Origin: DATBMY01 sp036554605
GTDB lineage: Bacteria > Acidobacteriota > Blastocatellia > UBA7656
Assembly (NCBI GenBank): GCA_036554605.1
Contig: DATBMY010000144.1
Coordinates: 1 to 12,292 of the forward strand
Direction of reading: 5' to 3'
DNA: 12,292 bases
Shown here: positions 1 through 6,004 of the stretch, piece after piece
How positions within the stretch are numbered: the stretch's first letter is position 1
Layout of the letters: each line of letters begins with the position of its first letter
Notes under the pieces: generated by a model
What the model was told of the DNA's origin: nothing
Databases searched by the model: none
The model's input: only the letters and a program-made list of their open reading frames with translations
Translations under genes and position numbers: made by a program

Positions 1-1
1 C

Positions 2-187
2 GGTACGGTCAATGTCAGGGTGCTGGTCGAAGCGAGCGGCCGGCCGGTGCGCGCTTACGTCACGCGCAGGATCGGCTACGGGCTTGACCAGCGCGCCGTC
101 GAAACGGTGATGCAGTATAAGTTCGACCCCGCGATTCTGACCGGGCTCCCTCAGTCGACCTGGGTTGATCTTGAAGTTAAATTCTAG
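2..187 (+). CDS. TonB C-terminal-domain (energy transducer TonB family) protein, 3' end only
   Basis: Partial gene: the frame is open from the left edge and ends at TAG (185-187), giving 61 residues. The translation carries the typical TonB C-terminal pattern: a beta strand (VNVRVLVEASGRP), a variable stretch, then GLDQRAVETVMQYKFDPA, closely matching the family consensus in which a helix (GLDxxAVxAV) precedes a strand with (W/Y)-(R/K)-F-x-PA. It closes with a last strand, WVDLEVKF. Such domains sit in the periplasm and either contact TonB-dependent outer-membrane receptors or occur as modules in other exported proteins. The N-terminus is outside the window, so anchor and partner are unknown. 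An inverted repeat begins at the last base of the stop codon. Family assignment is fairly secure; a specific role in receptor energisation is not shown. Confidence 0.8.
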   Translation, partial: GTVNVRVLVEASGRPVRAYVTRRIGYGLDQRAVETVMQYKFDPAILTGLPQSTWVDLEVKF

Positions 188-294
188 GGGTCTGGAGCCA
201 GGGGCCGGGGACAGGTATTGCCCGCAAGGTAGCGACTAAAATCTGAGATTTGAAATCTGAAACCCTAGACGCCCTGCCCCTGGCTCCAGACCCC
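187..294. repeat. Inverted repeat with internal heptad units, at the 3' end of the TonB-like gene
   Basis: A perfect 19-bp arm (187-205, starting GGGGTCTGGAGCC) is repeated in reverse complement at 276-294. The 70-nt interior holds three 7-bp units in tandem at 239-259: AAATCTG, AGATTTG, AAATCTG. These include the small palindrome AGATTT-G-AAATCT. The left arm starts at the last base of the upstream stop codon, and the right arm ends a few bases before the ribosome binding site of the next gene (CGAGGT, 298-303). It fills nearly all of the 122-nt gap. It could fold as a long hairpin and attenuate read-through, but there is no U-tract, so termination is unproven. Similar elements lie at 2171-2246 and 9075-9147. 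Confidence 0.8.
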
Positions 295-309
295 TGACGA
301 GGTATTCTT

Positions 310-1179
310 ATGGCAAGAATTGTCAGGTGTGGTTTGATTCAGGCGAAGAATGCCTGCTCGATTGACGAGCCCATCGAGAAGATCAAGCAGGCGAATATCG
401 AGAAAGCGCTCGGCTTCATAGAGCAGGCGGCCGGCCAGGGCGTGCAGATTGCCTGTCTGCAAGAGGTATTCACCACGCCATATTTCTGCGCCGAGCAGGA
501 GAAGCGATGGTACGAAGCGGTCGAGCCCATACCCGATGGGCCTACCGTTCGACTGATGCAGGAGACGGCGAAAAAGCACGGCATGGCGCTCATCGTCCCG
601 ATCTATGAAGAGGAGATAACGGGCGTTTATTACAACACCGCCGCGGTCATCGATGCCGACGGAAAGTATCTGGGCAAGTATCGCAAGAACCACATACCGC
701 ACACGGCGCCGGGTTTCTGGGAGAAGTTCTACTTTAAGCCGGGCAACCTCGGCTATCCGACTTTCGATACCGCCTTCGGGCGCATCGGCGTTTATATATG
801 CTATGACCGGCACTTTCCCGAGGGCGCGCGGGCGCTGGGGCTTGCGGGCGCGGAGATAGTCTTCAACCCGTCGGCCACGGTCGCGGGCCTGAGCGAATAC
901 CTTTGGGAGCTTGAGCAACCGGCGCACGCGGTAGCCAACGGCTATTTCGTCGGCGCGATAAACCGCGTCGGTCACGAAGAGCCATGGGATATCGGCGAGT
1001 TCTACGGCAAGAGCTACTTCTGCAACCCGCGCGGCAAGATCATCGCGCAGGCGTCGAGAGATTCCGACGAGCTGGTAGTCGCCGACCTGAACCTCGACGA
1101 GATACGAGAGGTGCGCAACGTCTGGCAATTCTTCCGCGACCGCAGACCCGAAACCTACGACGCGCTAACCAAGGAATGA
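310..1179 (+). CDS. Carbon-nitrogen hydrolase (nitrilase superfamily), likely N-carbamoyl-beta-alanine amidohydrolase / beta-ureidopropionase type
   Basis: This 289-residue cytosolic protein has the full nitrilase-superfamily fold length and the Glu-Lys-Cys catalytic triad: E52 in CLQEVF, K126 in YRKNHIP and C164 in YICYDRHFPEG. The YRKNHIP and CYDRHFPEGAR surroundings and the NPSAT segment (186-190) resemble beta-ureidopropionases and N-carbamoyl amidohydrolases, which hydrolyse N-carbamoyl amino acids to the free amine, CO2 and ammonia. N-carbamoylputrescine amidase (AguB) is an alternative on sequence grounds. The downstream oxidoreductase, of a type I associate with hydantoin and pyrimidine gene sets, favours a carbamoyl-beta-alanine or carbamoyl-amino-acid substrate. 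ATG 310 is preceded by CGAGGT at suitable spacing. The next gene starts 6 nt after this stop, so the two should be co-transcribed and translationally coupled. No dihydropyrimidinase gene is visible in the window. Fold and triad are near certain; the substrate is inferred. Confidence 0.9.
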   Translation: MARIVRCGLIQAKNACSIDEPIEKIKQANIEKALGFIEQAAGQGVQIACLQEVFTTPYFCAEQEKRWYEAVEPIPDGPTVRLMQETAKKHGMALIVPIYEEEITGVYYNTAAVIDADGKYLGKYRKNHIPHTAPGFWEKFYFKPGNLGYPTFDTAFGRIGVYICYDRHFPEGARALGLAGAEIVFNPSATVAGLSEYLWELEQPAHAVANGYFVGAINRVGHEEPWDIGEFYGKSYFCNPRGKIIAQASRDSDELVVADLNLDEIREVRNVWQFFRDRRPETYDALTKE

Positions 1180-1185
1180 GGTGAC

Positions 1186-2187
1186 ATGGAATTTGCGATC
1201 ACTTTCAAGCCGGACATGCATCACGAGCGTATGGTAAAGATCGCTCGCCGGGCCGAGCAGCAAGGATTCGATTACGCCTGGATCTTTGATTCGCATGTCT
1301 TGTGGCAGGAGCCTTACCCGCTGCTCACTCTGATTGCCGCCAATACCGACCGCCTCAGGCTCGGGACCTGCGTGACAAACCCGGCCGTGCGCGACGCCAC
1401 GGTCACGGCCAGCCTGCTTGCCACGCTCAACCGCATATCAAAAGGGCGCATGGACCTTGGCATCGGTCGCGGCGACAGCTCGCGCCGCGTTATGGGCAAG
1501 CGGCCGACTACGCTTGAGCGGCTCGAAGAGACCGTAGGAATAGTGCGCGAGCTTTGCGCGGGCCGGGCTATTGAATACGAAGGGCGCGAGATTCAGATGA
1601 CGTGGGCCGAGGCGGGGGTGCCGCCGGTCTGGGTTGCGGCCTATGGGCCGAAAGCCCTGCGCACGGCCGGGCGCGTGGGCGACGGCGTTATACTGCAATT
1701 CGCCGACCCGCACCTTATCAAATGGTGTCTCGGATTTGTGCGCGAAGGCGCCGAGGAAGCGGGGCGCGACTTTTCGCGGATGCGCGTGATGAGCGCGGCC
1801 CCGGTCTGGGTCTCGGACGATCTGGCGCGGGCGCGCGAGCAGGTCCGATGGTTTCCGGCGCTCGTCTCTAACCACGTTGTCGATCTCGTATCGCGCTATG
1901 ACCCCGAAGAGTTGCCCGAAGAGCTGACCTCATACATACGCGACCGCAAAGGCTATAACTACCTTCACCACGCGGAGGTCGGAAGCTCGAACGCCGAGTT
2001 CGTAAGCGACGAAGTTGTCGATCGTTTCTGCATAGTCGGGACGGCCGGCGAGCACATACGCCGCCTGAGCGAGCTTCGCGAGATCGGCGTCACCCAGTTC
2101 AACATATACCTTATGAGCGGCGACGAGGAAGCGACGGTCGAAGAGTACGGCCGCGACATACTGCCAGAAGTAAAAAGTAAAAAGTAA
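1186..2187 (+). CDS. LLM-class flavin/F420-dependent oxidoreductase (TIGR03842-like)
   Basis: A 333-residue luciferase-like TIM-barrel oxidoreductase. Recognisable stretches are the N-terminal MEFAITFKPDMHHER, FDYAWIFDSHVLW (28-40), the very conserved LRLGTCVTNPAVRD (57-70), GRMDLGIGRGDSSRR (87-101) and PPVWVAAYGPKALRTAGRVGDGVIL (146-170). These match my recollection of the TIGR03842 group, annotated as F420-dependent; whether F420 or FMN is used cannot be read from the sequence. The substrate is unknown, but the family recurs beside hydantoinase/dihydropyrimidinase and N-carbamoyl amidohydrolase genes, as with the gene 6 nt upstream. The ribosome binding site GAGGT (1178-1182) overlaps the upstream stop codon. 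The last six residues, EVKSKK, and the TAA stop are encoded by the left arm of the heptad inverted repeat at 2171-2246, so the natural C-terminus appears to have been extended or replaced by repeat sequence. Confidence 0.88.
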   Translation: MEFAITFKPDMHHERMVKIARRAEQQGFDYAWIFDSHVLWQEPYPLLTLIAANTDRLRLGTCVTNPAVRDATVTASLLATLNRISKGRMDLGIGRGDSSRRVMGKRPTTLERLEETVGIVRELCAGRAIEYEGREIQMTWAEAGVPPVWVAAYGPKALRTAGRVGDGVILQFADPHLIKWCLGFVREGAEEAGRDFSRMRVMSAAPVWVSDDLARAREQVRWFPALVSNHVVDLVSRYDPEELPEELTSYIRDRKGYNYLHHAEVGSSNAEFVSDEVVDRFCIVGTAGEHIRRLSELREIGVTQFNIYLMSGDEEATVEEYGRDILPEVKSKK

Positions 2188-2246
2188 AAAGGTAAAAGTA
2201 AAAAGTGATAGCAGCTTTTTACTTTTACCTTTTTACTTTTTACTTC
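2171..2246. repeat. Heptad-repeat hairpin between convergent genes; contains both stop codons
   Basis: The left arm is built of 7-bp units: TAAAAAG at 2171-2177, 2178-2184 and 2185-2191, GTAAAAG at 2192-2198 and TAAAAAG at 2199-2205. The right arm carries their reverse complement. A 31-bp perfect stem pairs 2175-2205 with 2215-2245 around a 9-nt loop (2206-2214). The stop of the oxidoreductase gene (2185-2187) lies in the left arm, and the stop of the minus-strand GNAT gene (2233-2235) lies in the right arm. Both proteins therefore end in repeat-encoded Ser-Lys-Lys. The stem is almost all A-T, so it is not a classical intrinsic terminator, although in either direction it could slow polymerase between convergent units. 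Confidence 0.9.
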
Positions 2247-2790
2247 TTTTCCACTTGCCTGATTGCTCTTCTTCGGCGCTGACGGTGGTAAAGTAAGTCT
2301 CCTGGCTGAAAGGCGTGAAGCCGCGCTTGAGGTAATTGGGCAGAGCAGCCGGATCGTCCAGCGTGCAGGTATGAAGCCACACGCGGTTTGCGCCTTCGTC
2401 AAAGGCGCGGCCCACGGCTTCGCTCAAGAGGTGTTTGCCCAGTCCCCGCCCGATGAATTCTTGAATCAATCCGAAATAAGCTATCTCGGTCGACCCGTCC
2501 TCGTGTCGCTCAAGCTCGAAATAGCCGGCCGGCGCTCCCCCTTCATACATTACCCAGAGCGATAGCTCGGGCCTTGCCAGGTGCGCGCCGATCTCCTGAT
2601 CGCTCCAGCCGAGGCGATCAACCCAGTGATAAAAGCGCCCGACTTCGCCATAAAGATAACGGTAAAACGACGCGGGGCAACTCGCCACACGCTCGACGCG
2701 GGAGGCAGTCTCATCGAGGACCGCGGATTTGAAATCCGACGGCCGCTCTATCTGCAAGTAGGTTCGCGTGACTTCTATGGACTTGCTCAT
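2233..2790 (-). CDS. GNAT-family N-acetyltransferase
   Basis: A 185-residue cytosolic protein with the GNAT acetyl-CoA fold. Motif A is at about 103-121 (IAYFGLIQEFIGRGLGKHLL), where Q-E-F-I-G-R-G-L-G matches the pyrophosphate-binding Q/R-x-x-G-x-G/A loop. The preceding strand (88-94, AGYFELE) and the motif B-like segment DDPAALPNYLKRGF (145-158) also fit the family. The substrate, an amine on a small molecule or protein, cannot be deduced. The start codon lies 6 nt after the stop of the TPR gene upstream on this strand and lacks a clear Shine-Dalgarno sequence, so translation is probably coupled to that gene. The C-terminus (KRSKK) is partly encoded by the right arm of the inverted repeat at 2171-2246, mirroring the C-terminus of the convergent oxidoreductase. 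Confidence 0.88.
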   Translation of the reverse strand: MSKSIEVTRTYLQIERPSDFKSAVLDETASRVERVASCPASFYRYLYGEVGRFYHWVDRLGWSDQEIGAHLARPELSLWVMYEGGAPAGYFELERHEDGSTEIAYFGLIQEFIGRGLGKHLLSEAVGRAFDEGANRVWLHTCTLDDPAALPNYLKRGFTPFSQETYFTTVSAEEEQSGKWKRSKK

Positions 2791-2796
2791 GACTGA

Positions 2797-3777
2797 TTAA
2801 TACTTTCGCGCCTCGGCAAGCGCGCGCTCGGCTTCGCCCTTCATAAAGGTGCCGAAATTAGGTTTTCCCTCTCTTACCTGCGCGAGTATCCGGCGCGCGG
2901 ACTCGGTGACGCCGTCGCGATCTTTTCGGGCCGCGCATATTTTAAGCACGTAACGGGCAAAGGTCTGGTTGCCGGGGTAGCCCGATTGAAGCTCCCGCGC
3001 GAGCTTTAGCGCGTCGTCGAGTCTCTGCTCGTTGAAAGTCAGCGCTTCGACGAGCGCCAGCTTCGCGTCGACGCGCGCGAGCGCGCCCTTCTCGGCGGCC
3101 GTCTTCATGTATTCAAGCCCGCGCTCGCGGTCGCCTTTCGGCAAAGATTTCGCGCCGAGCATCGTCGTCGCCACGCGTCCTATGGGAGAATCCGTGAGCA
3201 GCCCGACCCGATAATAGATATTTCCCGACGCGTAATAGGCGTCCCAATAATTCTGGTCGAGCTTCAACAGCTCGTTGAACAGGTCCTGAGCCGCGCGAGC
3301 GGAGCGCGCCGCCGGGATCGCATTATTCTTATGAAACGCGGTGCGCGAGCGTATGGCGTGGGCCGAACCGAGATAATATAGCGCGTCTTTTTCGTCGTCT
3401 CTCGACCTGTCGGCGCGCGCCTTGAGCGCTTCGGCTTTCTTTATGGCCGACGCCAGCAGCGATTCGGTTTCCCCGTCGAACAACCGGCTCCCGGTTTCGA
3501 GCCGCGCATCAACATAAGATTTCCAGACCAGCGTCACCGCTTTGTAGAAGTCTCCGGCGGGGTTTGTCTCGTGCTTTCGCGACATCTCATCAAAAAGGCT
3601 CGTGGCCGCGTCATACTGGCCCTGGTATAAAAGCTCCTGTGCTCTAGCTATTTCTTTACGCAAGCCTTCGCGGGCGGCGGTTTGTGCCCCATTCTGAGAG
3701 TTGACCTGAAGAGCTGAAAGCATAATGAAAAGCAGCGCGCCCGAAACGGCCCGCATGATCTTTGTTCCCTTTTTCAT
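2797..3777 (-). CDS. Exported TPR-like repeat protein, function unknown
   Basis: A 326-residue protein with a clear N-terminal signal peptide: a basic start MKKGTKIMR, a hydrophobic core (AVSGALLFIMLSAL) and a likely cleavage near residues 26-30 (VNSQNG). The rest is predicted all-helical with tetratricopeptide-like pairs: IARAQELLYQGQYDAATSLFDEM (44-66), ARAAQDLFNELLKLDQNYWDAYYASGNIYYRVG, GLEYMKTAAEKGALARVDAKLALVEALTFNEQRLDDALKLARELQSGYP. It should therefore be a periplasmic or envelope scaffold for protein-protein contacts; no catalytic motif is seen. AGGGAG (CTCCCT on the plus strand, 3785-3790) is a good ribosome binding site 7 nt before ATG. It appears to be the first gene of a two-gene unit with the GNAT gene. 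A specific partner or pathway cannot be named. Confidence 0.8.
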   Translation of the reverse strand: MKKGTKIMRAVSGALLFIMLSALQVNSQNGAQTAAREGLRKEIARAQELLYQGQYDAATSLFDEMSRKHETNPAGDFYKAVTLVWKSYVDARLETGSRLFDGETESLLASAIKKAEALKARADRSRDDEKDALYYLGSAHAIRSRTAFHKNNAIPAARSARAAQDLFNELLKLDQNYWDAYYASGNIYYRVGLLTDSPIGRVATTMLGAKSLPKGDRERGLEYMKTAAEKGALARVDAKLALVEALTFNEQRLDDALKLARELQSGYPGNQTFARYVLKICAARKDRDGVTESARRILAQVREGKPNFGTFMKGEAERALAEARKY

Positions 3778-3832
3778 CTAGAAGCTCCCTCACGCCCATC
3801 TAGAAGTTCATCCAGGCGGTCCGGCAGGCGGT

Positions 3833-3862
3833 ATTCTACTTCCAGATAAGGCGCAAAAGCAA
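3833..3862 (-). promoter_or_regulatory. Candidate sigma70-type promoter for the TPR-GNAT unit
   Basis: On the minus strand a -35-like TTGCTT (3857-3862) is followed after 18 nt by TAGAAT (3833-3838), a five-of-six match to the -10 consensus. The -35 box is weak (three of six). It would start transcription about 50 nt before the TPR start codon. This is the best match I see in the 166-nt divergent gap 3778-3943; no convincing promoter was found for the rightward gene. Confidence 0.35.
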
Positions 3863-3943
3863 AAACCGGGAGTCGTTCATAACACGGATGTGCTTAAAGA
3901 ATGGCCCGTGCAGGTTGTAGTATTCTTGGTGTAGAGGTTCATT

Positions 3944-5473
3944 ATGAAGAGGGTTTCAATTCTGCTATTGCTGGTCATCGCTTTAGGCGTCGACTGCCTG
4001 GCCGCCGATAAATCCGCGAAAAAGATCATCGAGCGTTACAAGAAGGCCGTGGGCGCAAACGCGGCCAGGCGCGTGAAGAGCACTCTCATAGTCGGGAACA
4101 TAAAGACGGCCGACGGCGCGACGGGCCGTTATTCATACCAGGCGGCCATGCCCGAAAGCATGCGCGTCGACATCGAAGCCGGCGAGCTGCGCGTCTCGGA
4201 ATGCTATAACGGCAAGAGCGCATGGCGCATGGAGGGCGGCAGACTGCGGACTCTTCTGGGAGAAGAGGCGAAGCGGCTGCGGCTCGAAGCATTGATCGCC
4301 GCCACGCGCCTCGCCGACATCTCGCGCAACCGCATCGTGGCGCAGTCGCCCATCACGGCGATTATTGAAGGCAAAGCGGCAAACAGCATCGAGCTCGTCA
4401 AAGACGACGCGCGCGTAAAGCTCTTTTTTGATGACGCGAGCGGCCTCATCATCAAGCGCGAGCGCGAAACGCCGGACGGATTCGAGGAGATCTTTTATGG
4501 CGACTATCGCAAAGTCGACGGCGTGATGGAGCCTCACTCGATAAGGATAAAGCGCGGCTCAAACGAAATGAACGTCACGGTCGCCCGCATCGACCACAAT
4601 CGCGGTGTCGATGTCGCGGCGTTCCGCTATCCGCGTATCGAGGGCGCAAGGCCCTTGCCCGACGTAGAGGCGCTGCTCAAGACCGTGGTCGCCAATCAGG
4701 AAAAGATCGAGCAGATGCGCGAGCGCTATACATGCCGGATGACACAGACCGAGCGCAAGCTCGACGGCGACGGCCGCGTCAAACAAAGTGAGACGAAAAC
4801 GTATGAGGTGACTCCGGTTGGCAACCGCACCGTCGAGCGGCTTATGAGCGTCAACGGCAAGGAGCTATCGGCCGCCGAGCGCGAAAAGGAAGACCGCCGC
4901 GTGCAGAAGGATGTCGAGGAGATAATCAAACGCCGCGAGAAAGAGCTTGAAAAGAAAGAGCGCGACCGCGAGCGCGGGCGCGAGCAGGAGGAAGATGATG
5001 ATCGGGTGACGATACTCGATTTTCTGCACCTGTGTGAAATCACTTCGATGCGCCGCGAGGCCTTTCGGGGAGTAGAGGTGATCGCCTTCGACTTCGAGCC
5101 GCGCAAATCGGTCAAGCCGAAAAACAGGGTAGAGGCCATAGTCAGCAAGCTTGCGGGTACGCTCTGGGTCGACGAGCAGGCGGGGCAGATCGTGCGACTG
5201 GAAGCCAGGCTCACCGACTCGTTCAAAATGGCGGGCGGGCTGTTAGCCTCCGTCTCTCCCTCGACCGCCTTCGCCTTCGAGCAGGAAAAGGTCGACGGCG
5301 AGGTGTGGCTTCCTTCGCTGACGGAGGCGAACATATCGGCGCGAGTGATGCTTTTTTCAAAGATCAATCGCAGCGTGAAGCGCAGCTATACGGACTATAA
5401 GAAGCACAGGGTCGATAGCACCTACGAGACGGGCAAGCCAGCCGGCAGTATAAAACCGGATAATTTGCGGTAA
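3944..5473 (+). CDS. Exported protein with two LolA-like (outer-membrane lipoprotein-sorting type) halves and a charged linker
   Basis: A 509-residue protein. Residues 1-21 form a signal peptide (MKRVSILLLLVIALGVDCLA), probably cleaved by signal peptidase I after the CLA segment; GVDC is a poor lipobox. Residues about 22-230 resemble the LolA/LppX-type half-barrel: a KIIERYKKAVG helix, then strands such as KSTLIVGNIK, RYSYQAAMPESMRVDI, FFDDASGLIIKRER and FYGDYRKVDGVMEPHSIRI, the last being the characteristic 'YxDYRxVDGVxxPxxI' strand. A second half (about 240-485) starts with YTCRMTQTERKLDGDGRVKQ and ends with EQEKVDGEVWLPSLTE, a similar terminal strand. Between them, about 310-353 is an almost uninterrupted Lys/Arg/Glu/Asp helix, probably a coiled coil or single charged helix. 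AGAGG (3933-3937) lies 6 nt before ATG. The likely location is periplasm or outer-membrane inner face; the ligand is unknown. No neighbour explains its role. Confidence 0.75.
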   Translation: MKRVSILLLLVIALGVDCLAADKSAKKIIERYKKAVGANAARRVKSTLIVGNIKTADGATGRYSYQAAMPESMRVDIEAGELRVSECYNGKSAWRMEGGRLRTLLGEEAKRLRLEALIAATRLADISRNRIVAQSPITAIIEGKAANSIELVKDDARVKLFFDDASGLIIKRERETPDGFEEIFYGDYRKVDGVMEPHSIRIKRGSNEMNVTVARIDHNRGVDVAAFRYPRIEGARPLPDVEALLKTVVANQEKIEQMRERYTCRMTQTERKLDGDGRVKQSETKTYEVTPVGNRTVERLMSVNGKELSAAEREKEDRRVQKDVEEIIKRREKELEKKERDRERGREQEEDDDRVTILDFLHLCEITSMRREAFRGVEVIAFDFEPRKSVKPKNRVEAIVSKLAGTLWVDEQAGQIVRLEARLTDSFKMAGGLLASVSPSTAFAFEQEKVDGEVWLPSLTEANISARVMLFSKINRSVKRSYTDYKKHRVDSTYETGKPAGSIKPDNLR

Positions 5474-5483
5474 GCGCCCACGC

Positions 5484-5513
5484 TGGACAACGGCGCGACC
5501 GCGCTGCTAAAAT
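5484..5513 (+). promoter_or_regulatory. Likely sigma70-type promoter of the atpI-atpB-atpE operon
   Basis: TGGACA (5484-5489, five of six to TTGACA) and TAAAAT (5508-5513, five of six to TATAAT) are separated by 18 nt. They lie in the 54-nt gap before atpI. A start site about 7 nt after the -10 box would leave only about 8 nt of leader before ATG 5528, which fits the absence of a Shine-Dalgarno sequence there. The transcript would be nearly leaderless. Confidence 0.55.
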
Positions 5514-5527
5514 CTGCGGCTTTAGTA

Positions 5528-5998
5528 ATGACCGAAAGAGGCGACCGACAGGCGGTGGATGCGCAGGGCGCGGAAGAAAAGGCCGCTACCGGCGTGGATG
5601 AGCTTGCGTTCACCGATCCACGTGCTGTCGAGCGCCGCGTCTGGCGAAACATATTTGCCGTCATCATCGCGGGGCTGATTTTGTCGGCCGTATTAGCCGA
5701 TTTGCGGTTTACGCTTGGCCTGATTTTGGGAAGCGCGCTTGCCTTGCTAAACTACAAATGGCTGCAGTCCTCGCTCAAGGCGGTGCTTGAGGTAGGCAGC
5801 GCAAAGACTCCGCCGGGCACGCACATAAAATTCGTGGCGCGATGGCTTCTGATCGCGACCATAGCGTGGGCGGCGCACGAAACGGGCTATTTCGACGCGG
5901 TCGGCATACTGGCGGGATTGTTCGCGCCCGCAATAGCGATTATGATCGAGGCCGCTTATGTCGCATATAAGACTATTACGGAGCGCGGGGGAGAATAA
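5528..5998 (+). CDS. atpI: ATP synthase subunit I (AtpI-like membrane protein)
   Basis: A 156-residue protein with a polar N-terminal tail (about 1-40) followed by four hydrophobic segments at about 42-58, 60-78, 104-118 and 123-147. This is the arrangement of the ATP-synt_I family (AtpI), thought to assist c-ring assembly and not retained as a catalytic subunit. GLILGSALALLNYKWL (67-82) is the typical conserved motif between the second membrane segment and the loop. Position directly ahead of atpB and atpE confirms the call. ATG 5528 has no evident ribosome binding site and lies about 15 nt after a strong -10 box. The next gene starts 6 nt after its stop. Sequence conservation in this family is low, so the assignment rests on motif, topology and context together. 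Confidence 0.85.
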   Translation: MTERGDRQAVDAQGAEEKAATGVDELAFTDPRAVERRVWRNIFAVIIAGLILSAVLADLRFTLGLILGSALALLNYKWLQSSLKAVLEVGSAKTPPGTHIKFVARWLLIATIAWAAHETGYFDAVGILAGLFAPAIAIMIEAAYVAYKTITERGGE

Positions 5999-6004
5999 CG
6001 AGAG

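Noticed and set aside
265..1128. Long minus-strand open frame (287 residues) antisense to the carbon-nitrogen hydrolase
   Set aside because: It overlaps a gene with a full catalytic triad, has no recognisable family features, and is the kind of open frame high-GC sequence produces opposite real genes.
2171..2246. Possible CRISPR array or classical intrinsic terminator in the repeat region
   Set aside because: Units are only 7 bp with no spacers, so it is not CRISPR; the stem is almost purely A-T, so it lacks the GC-rich stem of an intrinsic terminator.
4726..5367. Minus-strand Ser/Arg-rich open frame opposite the LolA-like gene
   Set aside because: Its Ser/Arg-rich run is simply the reverse complement of the Lys/Glu/Arg linker codons; no family features.
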